Shown piece by piece: positions 18,472 to 26,347 of a DNA stretch of 64,000 bases. The notes under the pieces were generated by a model, which worked only from the letters and a program-made list of their open reading frames with translations, did not search any database and was not told where the DNA came from. The stretch's first letter is position 1, and every line of letters starts with the position of its first letter. This stretch comes from Virgisporangium aurantiacum (lineage in GTDB: Bacteria > Actinomycetota > Actinomycetes > Mycobacteriales > Micromonosporaceae), in assembly GCF_016863635.1 (NCBI RefSeq), contig NZ_BOPG01000015.1, forward strand, positions 1 through 64,000. Direction: 5' to 3'. Made by a program: the position numbers and the translations under genes.

Positions 18472-19472
18472 AAGGTCGGGAGGTGCGGCTGGTCGCGCGT
18501 CCCGTCGGGGTACCGGCCGACGAGTGCTTCGAGCTCGCCGAGGTCGACCTGCCGGACCCCGCCGACGGACAGCTCCTTGTCCACAACCGGTACATCTCCG
18601 TCGACCCGTACATGCGCGGGCGGATGACCGACGCCAAGTCCTACGTCCCGCCGTTCGAGCTGGGCAAGGCCATGGAGGGCGGCGCGATCGGCGAGGTCGT
18701 CGCGTCGGCCAGCCCCGACTTCGCGGCCGGCGACCTGGTTATCCACAACCTCGGTTGGCGGGACCTCGCGCTCGTCCCGGCCGGCGGCGCCCGGAAGATC
18801 GAGCCGACGCCGGGCGTCAGCCCGTCGGCCCATCTCGGGGTCCTCGGGATGCCGGGCCTCACCGCGTACGTCGGTCTGCTCGACATCGCGGAGATGAAGC
18901 CGGGCGACACCGTGTTCATCTCCGGTGCGGCCGGCGCGGTCGGCAGCGTCGCCGGGCAGATCGCGAAGGCGCGGGGCGCGGCCCGCGTGGTCGGCAGCGC
19001 GGGGACGCCCACCAAAGTGGCCTGGCTACGCGAGAACGGCTTCGACGCGGCGTTCGACTACCACGACGGACCGGTACGCAAGCTGCTGAAGGAGGCGGCA
19101 CCCGACGGGATCGACGTCTACTTCGACAACGTCGGCGGCGACCATCTCGAAGCCGCGATCAGTGCTCTCAAACCGTTCGGACGGGCGGCGCTGTGCGGAG
19201 CGATCAGTTCCTACAACGCGACCGAGCCGCCGGCCGGCCCGAACAACCTGTCGCTGGCGGTCGGCAAGCGGCTCACGCTGCGCGGGTTCATCGTCACCGA
19301 CCATGGCCGGCGGATGAAGGACTACCTGCCGGAGATGGCCGGTTGGCTGCGCGAGGGCACGGTGCGCTGGCAGGAGACGGTGGTCGACGGGCTGGAGAAC
19401 GCGACCGGGGCGTTCCGGGGACTGTTGGCGGGCGAGAACCTTGGGAAGATGGTCGTACGGCTGAACGGTTGA
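18468..19472 (+). CDS. NADP-dependent MDR oxidoreductase (PTGR/curcumin-reductase type)
   Basis: 334-residue zinc-independent medium-chain reductase. N-terminal signature RNRYISVDPYMRGRM-like (HNRYISVDPYMRGRM here), nucleotide motif SGAAGAVGSVAGQIAK, and YFDNVGGDHLEAAI. These mark the leukotriene B4 dehydrogenase / alkenal reductase group that reduces alpha,beta-unsaturated carbonyls. Being coupled to Ohr, it plausibly detoxifies lipid-peroxidation enals. The ATG overlaps the ohr stop; transcription ends at the hairpin at 19516. Confidence 0.9.
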   Translation: MKGREVRLVARPVGVPADECFELAEVDLPDPADGQLLVHNRYISVDPYMRGRMTDAKSYVPPFELGKAMEGGAIGEVVASASPDFAAGDLVIHNLGWRDLALVPAGGARKIEPTPGVSPSAHLGVLGMPGLTAYVGLLDIAEMKPGDTVFISGAAGAVGSVAGQIAKARGAARVVGSAGTPTKVAWLRENGFDAAFDYHDGPVRKLLKEAAPDGIDVYFDNVGGDHLEAAISALKPFGRAALCGAISSYNATEPPAGPNNLSLAVGKRLTLRGFIVTDHGRRMKDYLPEMAGWLREGTVRWQETVVDGLENATGAFRGLLAGENLGKMVVRLNG

Positions 19473-19515
19473 CGACCGGCCGAGCTCACGTGCGTCAACA
19501 ATTTCTTGAAACGAC

Positions 19516-19547
19516 GGTGGCCGGCCTCCGCGTGGAGGCCGGCCACC
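19516..19547. terminator. Convergent terminator hairpin
   Basis: Perfect 14-bp stem (19516-19529 / 19534-19547) with a 4-base loop, placed between the convergent oxidoreductase gene and the Asp-rich repeat protein gene. AT-rich flanks on both sides let it serve both strands. Confidence 0.85.
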
Positions 19548-19557
19548 GATTCAACAT

Positions 19558-20070
19558 TTAGTTGCGGGCGTACGGGTTGGTGTCGTTGTCGCCGTAGTGG
19601 ACCGTGTCGGCCACACCGTCGAAGTCGGTGTCGGTCACCGTGCGGTCGATGTTGCCGTCCTCGTCCGGGTCCACCTGAACCTGGTCGACGCGGCCGTCGA
19701 AGTTACGGTCGAACGCGGCCAGGTCGAGCTCGCCGTCGCCATCGGTGTCCGCGGCGGCGGCGTCGACAGCGCCGTCCTCGTTCGTGTCGGCGTAGACCCG
19801 CTCCGGGTCGCCGTCCTCGTTGGCGTCGACGTAGGCGGTGTCGAGCGCGACGCCGCCGTGCTCGTCGGTGTACACGACCTCGGCGTGGCCGTCGCCGTCG
19901 GCGTCGGTGGCCGCGATGTCGGCGTAGCCGTCGTGGTCGGTGTCGGAGACACCCAGCTGCGACCCGTCGGTGAACTGCGCGACGATCGTGTGGTCGTGCG
20001 GCTCCTCGTAGGAAGGGGCGTCGGTCCCGTAGTCGTCGCCGCCGGCATTCGGGTCCTCGTACTCGCTCAT
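19558..20070 (-). CDS. Asp-rich calcium-binding repeat protein
   Basis: 170-residue acidic protein made almost wholly of eight DxDxDG-like units about 13-18 residues apart (DTDHDGYAD, DADGDGHAE, DANEDGDPE, DTNEDGAVD, DTDGDGELD, DRNFDGRVD, DPDEDGNID, DTDFDGVAD). This looks like EF-hand-loop or thrombospondin-type-3-like calcium repeats. No signal peptide or membrane segment, so it is probably cytosolic or leaderless. The ATG at 20070 has a GGAG box; the longer open frame upstream reads as noise. Function unknown; calcium binding is a motif-based inference. Confidence 0.8.
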   Translation of the reverse strand: MSEYEDPNAGGDDYGTDAPSYEEPHDHTIVAQFTDGSQLGVSDTDHDGYADIAATDADGDGHAEVVYTDEHGGVALDTAYVDANEDGDPERVYADTNEDGAVDAAAADTDGDGELDLAAFDRNFDGRVDQVQVDPDEDGNIDRTVTDTDFDGVADTVHYGDNDTNPYARN

Positions 20071-20890
20071 GCCATCTCCAGCGTTTCGTGGTGGGGATGG
20101 CGGTCTCCCCTGGGTGGTGCCGCCATCGTGGTGCTGTCGGAAAGAGTACGGATGCCAGCCCGCCGGAAGATCCCACGTTCGTGCCACCTCGGCCGTCCTG
20201 GTGGACCACACCGGGTCACGCGCGGGGTCGTGGTCCGGGCCGCTTCCGGGCTCCATACTTTCCGCACCCGTCACTGTGCCTTCTGTGCGGCCAGCTTCCG
20301 GGTGCCCCAGGGGGAAAGCGGTTTCACACGCATGGAGAGTCGTGGCCTCAGGAACCGGGATCGTGCGCGCGCGACACCGGACGGGTCGTCGCCGGACGCC
20401 AGTCGACCGGAGCGCGCGCCTCCGGGACGGATCGGGAAGGCCGGTGAAGCCGTCGCGGAACGACGGCCTGGCCACACACGTACACCGCCGGGGCACAGTG
20501 CTTTCTGACCCTTCCGGCAGCCACCGGTCGGCTCCGCCTTTCAGGTCGTGACAGCCCGCCGGCTCCGGCTGGGCGGGCATCCCGGGGGAGAGGTGCTGAG
20601 GTCCATGCCGGAGCCGGCGGTGAATGGCCGGCCGGGTCCGACGCTAGGCGCGGCCGTGACGCTGGTCCATCCGGTAGACGACGCTTCCTATCCCGTTGGC
20701 GCGCGTGTCATGCATACGGTGCGTGATCGGACACGCTGATTCAGGTAGCTCCACGTTGTTGCCGGGAACGCGCTTCCACGCGTGCGCTCCCGCCAGCCAA
20801 AGGCTCCGAACAGCGCACCGTTCGGGCCTTTTGGTCCAGGAAAGCGCATTCCTGCTGCCGGAAGCCGCTCCTGGCCGAGTAACGCATTCC
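20071..20890. other. 820-bp gap without a convincing gene
   Basis: I see no protein with family-like character here on either strand; the open frames are short or GC-driven. It contains two copies of the dispersed palindrome (20313-20326, 20839-20852) and a variant with a shifted core (20765-20777). The upstream control region of the Asp-rich repeat gene must lie at its left end. It could hold a decayed gene or an unannotated RNA, but nothing supports a specific call. Confidence 0.5.
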
Positions 20891-21958
20891 TCACGCGTCC
20901 CGGAAGCGGGCGACGGACAGCGCCTCCGGAATCTCCCCGGTGCCGTTCAGGACAGCGCTTGCCGCGAGCCGTGACAGCTCCGGTGCCGTCTGAATGCCGA
21001 ACCCGCCCTGACCGGCGAGCCAGCAGAACGACGGCTCGGCCGGGTCGGGGCCGACCACCGGGTCGCGGTCCGGGGTGAACGTGCGCAGCCCGGCCCAGGC
21101 GGTGGACACCGAACGCAGGCCCAACGTGGTGGCGGCGTTCACCCGTTCCAGCGCGAGCGCGACGGCCAACTCCTCGGCGCGGGCGTCGTGCGGATCGGCG
21201 GGGGTCTCGTCGGCGGGCGAGATGAGGAGGCCCTGGCCTTCCGGGCGGAAGTAGAACGTCTCGGCCAGGTCGCCGACCAGCGGCCAGTTCTGATCGGCCG
21301 CCGAGTACCGGGCCACCGCCGCGGTGCGGACCAGCGGCGTGAGGCCGATCGGTTCGATCCCGAGTCGGGTGGCGATCACGTCGGCCCAGGCGCCAGCGGC
21401 GTCGACGACCGCGGCGACCCGCACCGGGCCCGCGGTGGTGTCCAGGAGCCAGGAGCCGCGGTCGCGGTGGCCGGCGAGCACCTCCGTCGACAGGTGCACG
21501 CGGACACCCCGCCGCCGCGCGCCGCCCAGGAAATGCTGATGCAGCCCCAGGACATCGATTTCCTGGGCGGACCGTTCGAGCATCGCGCCCTCGGTCCACT
21601 CTGGACGGAGCACCGGACACAGCGCCAACGCCTCGGCAGGAGACAGCGGTTCGAGCGAGTCACCGTCAGCGGCTTCGTGGCCGCCGTCGGGTCCGGCGGG
21701 GTCGCGGAGCACGAGCCAGGGGCGCGGGCGCAGCAGCGTCCCGACTCTGTCGAACACCGGGCGGCTCGCTGCCGTGAGCGGTCCGACCCGCTCGCCCCCG
21801 TAGCTCGTGAGGAACATCGCGGCCGAACGACCGGTCGTGTGATACGCGGGTTCGCGCTCCTGTTCCAGCAGCACCACCGACGCGGACGCCGACAGTTCGT
21901 ACGCCGCGCCCACACCCGCAATGCCCGCACCGATCACCGCGACATCTGCCTCGATCAC
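20891..21958 (-). CDS. FAD-dependent amine/D-amino-acid oxidase family (DadA-like)
   Basis: 355-residue DAO-superfamily oxidoreductase. FAD-binding motif VIGAGIAGVGAAYELSASAS at residues 8-27, then LLEQEREPAYHTTGRSAA, and a C-terminal GQGGFGIQTAPELSRL segment typical of glycine oxidase/DadA proteins. The GTG at 21958 (VIEADVAVIGAGIAG) is chosen because the ADVAVIGAG strand must be near the N-terminus. It is divergent from the mycothiol-type gene across a short region with a direct repeat. Substrate (a D-amino acid or N-methyl amine) unknown. Confidence 0.88.
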   Translation of the reverse strand: MIEADVAVIGAGIAGVGAAYELSASASVVLLEQEREPAYHTTGRSAAMFLTSYGGERVGPLTAASRPVFDRVGTLLRPRPWLVLRDPAGPDGGHEAADGDSLEPLSPAEALALCPVLRPEWTEGAMLERSAQEIDVLGLHQHFLGGARRRGVRVHLSTEVLAGHRDRGSWLLDTTAGPVRVAAVVDAAGAWADVIATRLGIEPIGLTPLVRTAAVARYSAADQNWPLVGDLAETFYFRPEGQGLLISPADETPADPHDARAEELAVALALERVNAATTLGLRSVSTAWAGLRTFTPDRDPVVGPDPAEPSFCWLAGQGGFGIQTAPELSRLAASAVLNGTGEIPEALSVARFRDA

Positions 21959-21996
21959 GGTTCGATTGTGCCCGGATGTCCGCGTTCCCGGCTCGG

Positions 21997-22039
21997 TAAG
22001 CTCGTTCGCGTTCCGGTCGCTAAGCTCGAAAACGTTCCG
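21997..22039. promoter_or_regulatory. 19-bp direct repeat between divergent genes
   Basis: TAAGCTCG-N5-GTTCCG occurs twice (21997-22015 and 22021-22039), identical at 15 of 19 positions, with a 24-bp period. It lies between the divergent DadA-like and mycothiol-dependent genes, so it is a plausible operator for a regulator binding direct repeats. No cognate regulator is adjacent. Confidence 0.45.
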
Positions 22040-22063
22040 ACCGTCGAGGGAAAGGCCTTTCCC

Positions 22064-22840
22064 ATGTCCGTGCCCGTGCGTGCTCTGCGCTCGTCCCACG
22101 AACTGCTCGTCAGCCTCGCCAGCACCCTCGACGACGCGGGTGCGACCCGCATGTCGTACTGCTCCGACTGGACGATCGCGCAGGTCTACTCGCACCTCGG
22201 CAGCGGCGCCGAAATCAATCTGGAGTGGCTCAAGGCGGCACGCGAACACACCGACCCGATCGGTCAGGACGCGATGCAGGCGATCTGGGATCAGTGGGAC
22301 GCCCGCGGCCCGCTGGAACAGGTCACCGAGGCGGTCAAGGCCAATGCGCGACTGGTCGAGGCGTTCGAGGCGATGTCCGCCGAGGAACTGGCCGCGGCGC
22401 ACATCACGCTGTTCGGCGGCGCGATCGAGTTGGACGGCGAGGGGATCGCGCTGTTCCGGCTGCCCGAGCACGCGGTGCACACGTGGGACGTGGCGGTGGC
22501 CCTCGACCCGTCCGCCCGGGTCGCGCAGTACGCGGTCGACCTGCTGATCGACGCGCTTCCCGGGCGCATCGGCTGGATGGCTAAGCCGTCCGGCGCACGC
22601 TGGTCGGTCCGCGTCGAGACCACCGGTCCGGCCCGCACGTTCGTACTGGCCGCCACCCCGGAAGCGGTGTCGTTGGAGAGCGGCGACTCGGATCAGCCCG
22701 ACGGCGTGGTCCGGATGCCGGCGGAGGCACTGTTGCGGCTCACGTTCGGCCGGCTGGACGACTCGAACGCCGAGGGCGTCGACCCGTCCGGCGCGAAGAT
22801 CGCCCTGGCCGACGTTCGCGCCGTGTTCCCCGGCTTCTGA
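22064..22840 (+). CDS. Maleylpyruvate isomerase family mycothiol-dependent enzyme
   Basis: 258-residue DinB/MDMPI-fold protein: an N-terminal four-helix metal-binding domain (SDWTIAQVYSHLGSGAEI with the conserved His) and a C-terminal lipid-carrier-like domain (WSVRVETTGPART...). Members conjugate or isomerise substrates with mycothiol, the actinobacterial thiol. The actual substrate is unknown. The 16-bp palindrome GGGAAAGGCCTTTCCC (22048-22063) ends exactly one base before the ATG and covers the ribosome-binding site, which is unusual and may control translation or transcription. Confidence 0.85.
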   Translation: MSVPVRALRSSHELLVSLASTLDDAGATRMSYCSDWTIAQVYSHLGSGAEINLEWLKAAREHTDPIGQDAMQAIWDQWDARGPLEQVTEAVKANARLVEAFEAMSAEELAAAHITLFGGAIELDGEGIALFRLPEHAVHTWDVAVALDPSARVAQYAVDLLIDALPGRIGWMAKPSGARWSVRVETTGPARTFVLAATPEAVSLESGDSDQPDGVVRMPAEALLRLTFGRLDDSNAEGVDPSGAKIALADVRAVFPGF

Positions 22841-22900
22841 CGCGTCCGGGCTCGCTCCGGCTCCCGATCGGACTGACGCGTCGCTCGCCGCGTCCGGTCG

Positions 22901-23479
22901 TCAGCGTCGGCGGATGACCAGTACATCCGAGTCGACCTGTGGCGGCACCCGGAAGGCACTTCGTGGTAAGCGCTTTCCTACCGTGGCCGTCCACCGGCCG
23001 TTGAGCGTGGGGCCCGGCGCCCGGCCCGAGGCGGCCGTGCCCGGGTCGGCCGCCCAGCGTCGGACGACCGCGCGTTGCAGGACGAGGTCGGCCGCGGTCA
23101 GGCGCGACCCGCGTGCCAGCAGCAACCGCAGCAGCGCGCTACCGATGCCGTAGGGCGGGCTCGCCACCACCCGGAACGGGCGGTGCGGCAGGCGCAGGTC
23201 ACGCGCGTCCATCCGCAGGACCGAGACCGGAGCGTCCGCGAACCGGACAGCCAGCCGGTCGGCCCGACCCGGATGCAGTTCGACCGCGAGAACCCGCGCA
23301 CCGGCGCGCACCAGCGGAGCCGTGAGCGCTCCCGTGCCGGCGCCGATGTCGAGCACCAGCTCGCCGGGGCGCACCCCCGCATCGGCGACAACGCGGGTGG
23401 CCCACCGGTCAGTGAGTGGGTGCCAGCCCCAGCTCCGCCGGGATCCGCCCTGCGGGGCGACGGGCTGCCCCGCGGACAC
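22901..23479 (-). CDS. Short rRNA adenine methyltransferase, Erm(37)-like
   Basis: 192-residue Erm/KsgA-fold methyltransferase. SAM motif I VLDIGAGTGAL, the acidic VELHPGRADRL strand, and catalytic motif IV SPPYG. The start RRSWGWHPLTDRWATRVV and the end FRVPPQVDSDVLVIRRR resemble the mycobacterial Erm(37) protein as I recall it, including a missing C-terminal domain (other Erm proteins are about 250 residues). Such enzymes methylate A2058 or its neighbours in 23S rRNA, giving intrinsic macrolide/lincosamide tolerance. Motif IV begins with Ser rather than Asn. Start GTG at 23479 has a weak ribosome site. Confidence 0.82.
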   Translation of the reverse strand: MSAGQPVAPQGGSRRSWGWHPLTDRWATRVVADAGVRPGELVLDIGAGTGALTAPLVRAGARVLAVELHPGRADRLAVRFADAPVSVLRMDARDLRLPHRPFRVVASPPYGIGSALLRLLLARGSRLTAADLVLQRAVVRRWAADPGTAASGRAPGPTLNGRWTATVGKRLPRSAFRVPPQVDSDVLVIRRR

Positions 23480-23590
23480 GACGCACCATCACCATGAACA
23501 TTCCGCGACCGTAGACGTCGCCCGCCGCACCCCTCAATCGAATTTCGCGGAAAGCGCTTGCCCACACATCCGGCGGCGCCACGGCACCGA

Positions 23591-23863
23591 ATGTCAGGCA
23601 TGAATGTCTACCGATCGACGGCCGCGTCGGCGGCGGTGGACGCGCAACGTCGACGCCTCGACCTGCACCGCACCAGCCTGGTGACCGGCGCGTGCGAGGC
23701 CTGCGGACGGGACGGCCCGTGCCCGGACGCCAACGAGGCGGCCGAGTTCCTCGCCGAGCGCGGTCTGCTGGTCCCCGAGTCGGCACGACCGGAGCCGCGC
23801 CGGCGTCGCACAGGGCTGCGGCGTTTGGTCCACCGCGTGCTGCGCGCCCTCAGAATCGCCTGA
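23591..23863 (+). CDS. Small Cys-containing hypothetical protein
   Basis: About 90 residues (87 if the second ATG at 23600 is used). It has a central GACEACGRDGPCPDANEAAEF stretch with three cysteines (C-x2-C-x5-C), which could bind a metal, and a basic C-terminus RRRRTGLRRLVHRVLRALR that may be amphipathic. It reads as a real gene by codon pattern and has an actinobacterial-hypothetical look. No function can be assigned. It is convergent with selD, 7 bases away. Confidence 0.6.
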   Translation: MSGMNVYRSTAASAAVDAQRRRLDLHRTSLVTGACEACGRDGPCPDANEAAEFLAERGLLVPESARPEPRRRRTGLRRLVHRVLRALRIA

Positions 23864-23870
23864 TGGCGCC

Positions 23871-24869
23871 TCAGCGGACGACCAGCGTCGTGCCCGGACG
23901 CGCCTCGATCAGTTCCCCCACGACCGGGTGGCCGGGCAACTCGCCCGCAACGAGCAGACCTCCGGACGTCTGCGCGTCGGCGAGGAGCAGCAACTCGTCC
24001 TCGCCGACCGACGCCGACAGATGCGGCCGCACCCAGTCGAGGTTGCGCCGCGTCCCCCCGCTCACGAACCCGTCGGCAAGCGCTTTCCGCGCGTCCTCCA
24101 GGTAGCGGACGGCCGCCGCGTCGATCACCGCCGTGACCTTGCTCGCCCGCGCCAGCTTGTGCAGATGCCCGAGCAGCCCGAAGCCGGTCACGTCGGTGGC
24201 GCAGCGGACGCCCGCGGCGAGCGCGGCCCGGGAGGCGTCCCGGTTCAGCGTCACCATCGTCTCGACCGCGTGCGGGAACACGTCACCGGTCGCCTTGTGC
24301 CGGCTGTTGAGCACGCCGATGCCCAGCGGCTTGGTGAGCGTCAACGGCAGTCCGGCCACGCCGGCGTCGTTGCGTAGCAGGCGCTGCGGGTCGGCGATCC
24401 CGGTCACCGCCATGCCGTACTTCGGTTCCGGGTCGTCGACGCTGTGCCCACCCGCAACGTGGCAACCGGCGGAGCGCGCCACGTCGAGCCCACCACGGAG
24501 CACCTCGGCGGCGAGCGTCATCGGCAGCAGATCCCGCGGCCACGCCAGGAGATTGACCGCCACCACCGGGGTGCCGCCCATCGCGTACACGTCGGAAAGC
24601 GCATTCGCGGCGGCGATCCGCCCCCAGTCGTAGGCGTCGTCGACCACCGGGGTGAAGAAGTCGGCGGTCGCCACGACGGCGGTGCCGTCTGCGATGGTGA
24701 CGACCGCGGCATCGTCGCCGTCGTCGAGCCCGACGACGAGCTCGCCGTTGCCCGTGCCGCCCGATCCGCGCAGGTCGGCCACCACCGCCTCCAGTTCGCC
24801 CGGCGGAATCTTGCAGGCGCATCCCCCGCCGTGTGCGTAGCCGGTGAGCCGCTTCGTCGATGTGGTCAC
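23871..24869 (-). CDS. selD: Selenide, water dikinase (selenophosphate synthetase)
   Basis: 332-residue SelD. Active-site segment GGGCACK near residues 14-20 uses Cys where some homologues carry selenocysteine. Other hallmarks: DDAAVV, TADFFTPVVDD, NALSDVYAMGGTPV and DVTGFGLLGHLHKLAR. It makes selenophosphate for Sec-tRNA synthesis. Divergent from tRNA-Sec/selA/selB, so the whole module is contiguous. Three codon stretches coincide with copies of the dispersed palindrome or near copies (24075-24088, 24594-24607), including the conserved NALSD motif. Confidence 0.96.
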   Translation of the reverse strand: MTTSTKRLTGYAHGGGCACKIPPGELEAVVADLRGSGGTGNGELVVGLDDGDDAAVVTIADGTAVVATADFFTPVVDDAYDWGRIAAANALSDVYAMGGTPVVAVNLLAWPRDLLPMTLAAEVLRGGLDVARSAGCHVAGGHSVDDPEPKYGMAVTGIADPQRLLRNDAGVAGLPLTLTKPLGIGVLNSRHKATGDVFPHAVETMVTLNRDASRAALAAGVRCATDVTGFGLLGHLHKLARASKVTAVIDAAAVRYLEDARKALADGFVSGGTRRNLDWVRPHLSASVGEDELLLLADAQTSGGLLVAGELPGHPVVGELIEARPGTTLVVR

Positions 24870-24903
24870 ACTCCGACCCTAGCGGGGTACTAGGCTTCGA
24901 CGC

Positions 24904-24999
24904 GGAGGTGTTTGGGCGGCTGGTGCTCCTCCCGGTCTTCAAAACCGGTGTGGCCCGGAATCCGGGCCAGGCGGGTTCGATTCCCGTCCGCCTCCGCCA
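24904..24999 (+). tRNA. selC: tRNA-Sec (UCA anticodon)
   Basis: Acceptor arm GGAGGTG pairs with the 3' strand CGCCTCC (one G-U), discriminator G, encoded CCA at 24997-24999. The anticodon stem-loop CCGGTCTTCAAAACCGG carries TCA. The long variable arm (GGCCCGGAATCCGGGCC) and T-loop GGGTTCGATTCCC are typical of bacterial selenocysteine tRNA. It sits between selD and selA, 50 bases before the selA start. Confidence 0.96.
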
Positions 25000-25048
25000 A
25001 CACGCCCCCGCCGAGCATTCGCCGCCGTCGCAAGGAGGGTTGAGCGGG

Positions 25049-26347
25049 GTGACCGATCCGCGTCGTGGGGTGCCGCGCACCGACGCCGTTCTCGACGACC
25101 CCCGCCTGCGCGCCGCGATCGCCACGCTCGGCCGCTCGACGGTGAAGGCCGCGGTCGTCGCGGCGCAGGAACGCGCCCGCCGCGGCGAGATCCCGCCGGC
25201 GCAGGTGGCCGACTCCGCGGTCGCCGGGCTGCCCGATCGGGCCGCGAGCCTTCGGCCGGTGCTCAACGCCACCGGCGTGGTCGTGCACACGAATCTGGGG
25301 CGGGCACCGCTTTCCGCCGCCGCGGTCGAGGCCGTCGTCGCGGCGACGGGATACACCGACGTCGAACTCGACCTCGCCACCGGGCGCCGGGCGCGGCGGG
25401 GGCGAGACACTCTCGCGGCGCTCGCGGCCCTGGTTCCGGCCGCCGCCGCGGTCCATGTGGTCAACAACGGTGCGGCCGCGCTCTCCCTCGCGGCAACGGC
25501 ATTGGCGACGGGACGCGAGATCGTCGTCAGCCGCGGCGAGATGGTCGAGATCGGGGACGGCTTCCGCCTGCCCGACCTGCTCGCGTGCACCGGTGCCCGG
25601 CTACGGGAGGTCGGTACCACGAACCGCACCACGCGCGCCGATTACGAGGCCGCGATCGGCCCGGGAACCGCTTTCCTATTGAAGGTGCACCCGTCGAACT
25701 TCGTGGTACGCGGATTCACCTCGTCGGTGCCGGTACGGGACCTGGCCACGCTGCCGGTGCCCGTCGTCGTCGACATCGGGTCGGGCCTGCTCGGGCCGGA
25801 CCCGCTGCTCCCCGACGAGCCCGACGCCACCACCGCGTTGCGGGCCGGTGCCGCGCTCGTCACCGCAAGCGGCGACAAGCTTCTCGGTGGCCCGCAGGCC
25901 GGCCTGATGCTCGGCACCGCCGACGTGATCGAGCGGCTGCGCCGTCACCCGCTGGCCCGCGCGATGCGCGTCGACAAGCTCACGTTGGCGGCGCTCGAAG
26001 CGACCCTGCGCGGGCCCGTGCATCCGGTGCGGCAAGCGCTTTCCGCCGATCCGGCCGAGTTGCGGGCCCGGGCGGAGGCACTGGCCGCGAAGCTGCCGGG
26101 CATCGGTGCCGAGGTGGTGCCGGCGAGGTCGGTCGTGGGCGGCGGCGGCGCGCCCGAGGTGGAGCTGGCGTCGTGGGCGCTGGCCCTGCCGGTCGGATAC
26201 GCGGCGCCGCTGCGGCTCGGCGACCCGCCGGTCGTCGGACGCGTCGAGCACAACCGTCTGCTGCTCGATCTGCGCTGTGTGCCGGCGGCGCTCGACAAGC
26301 CGCTCGGCGAGGCGATCCTGGCCGTCGACGACGCATCCGTCACGTAG
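25049..26347 (+). CDS. selA: L-seryl-tRNA(Sec) selenium transferase
   Basis: 432-residue PLP enzyme: NATGVVVHTNLGRAPLS near residue 75, the PLP lysine in TASGDKLLGGPQAG, and the LREVGTTNRTTRADYE segment. It converts Ser-tRNA(Sec) to Sec-tRNA(Sec). The GTG at 25049 has an AAGGAGG box at 25032-25038. The selA stop codon is immediately followed by the selB ATG. Two palindrome-family sites lie inside (25663, 26031). Confidence 0.96.
   Translation: MTDPRRGVPRTDAVLDDPRLRAAIATLGRSTVKAAVVAAQERARRGEIPPAQVADSAVAGLPDRAASLRPVLNATGVVVHTNLGRAPLSAAAVEAVVAATGYTDVELDLATGRRARRGRDTLAALAALVPAAAAVHVVNNGAAALSLAATALATGREIVVSRGEMVEIGDGFRLPDLLACTGARLREVGTTNRTTRADYEAAIGPGTAFLLKVHPSNFVVRGFTSSVPVRDLATLPVPVVVDIGSGLLGPDPLLPDEPDATTALRAGAALVTASGDKLLGGPQAGLMLGTADVIERLRRHPLARAMRVDKLTLAALEATLRGPVHPVRQALSADPAELRARAEALAAKLPGIGAEVVPARSVVGGGGAPEVELASWALALPVGYAAPLRLGDPPVVGRVEHNRLLLDLRCVPAALDKPLGEAILAVDDASVT

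Noticed and set aside
17108..18747. Chromosomal origin suggested by DnaA boxes
   Set aside because: The boxes lie inside coding genes, with no AT-rich unwinding region and no dnaA, dnaN or parAB nearby. Kept only as a possible titration locus.
20548..20739. Small plus-strand open frame of 63 codons in the 20.1-20.9 kb gap
   Set aside because: No ribosome site, no recognisable motif and composition like other GC-driven frames; not strong enough to call a gene.
20765..20777. GGAACGCGCTTCC here and at 50111-50123 as members of the palindrome family
   Set aside because: The core is shifted by a base, giving an odd-length, imperfect palindrome. They may be related but were not counted.
24904..24999. 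tRNA-Sec region read as part of a longer selA protein
   Set aside because: The frame stays open through the tRNA, but the tRNA structure with CCA is complete and a strong AAGGAGG box marks the selA GTG at 25049.
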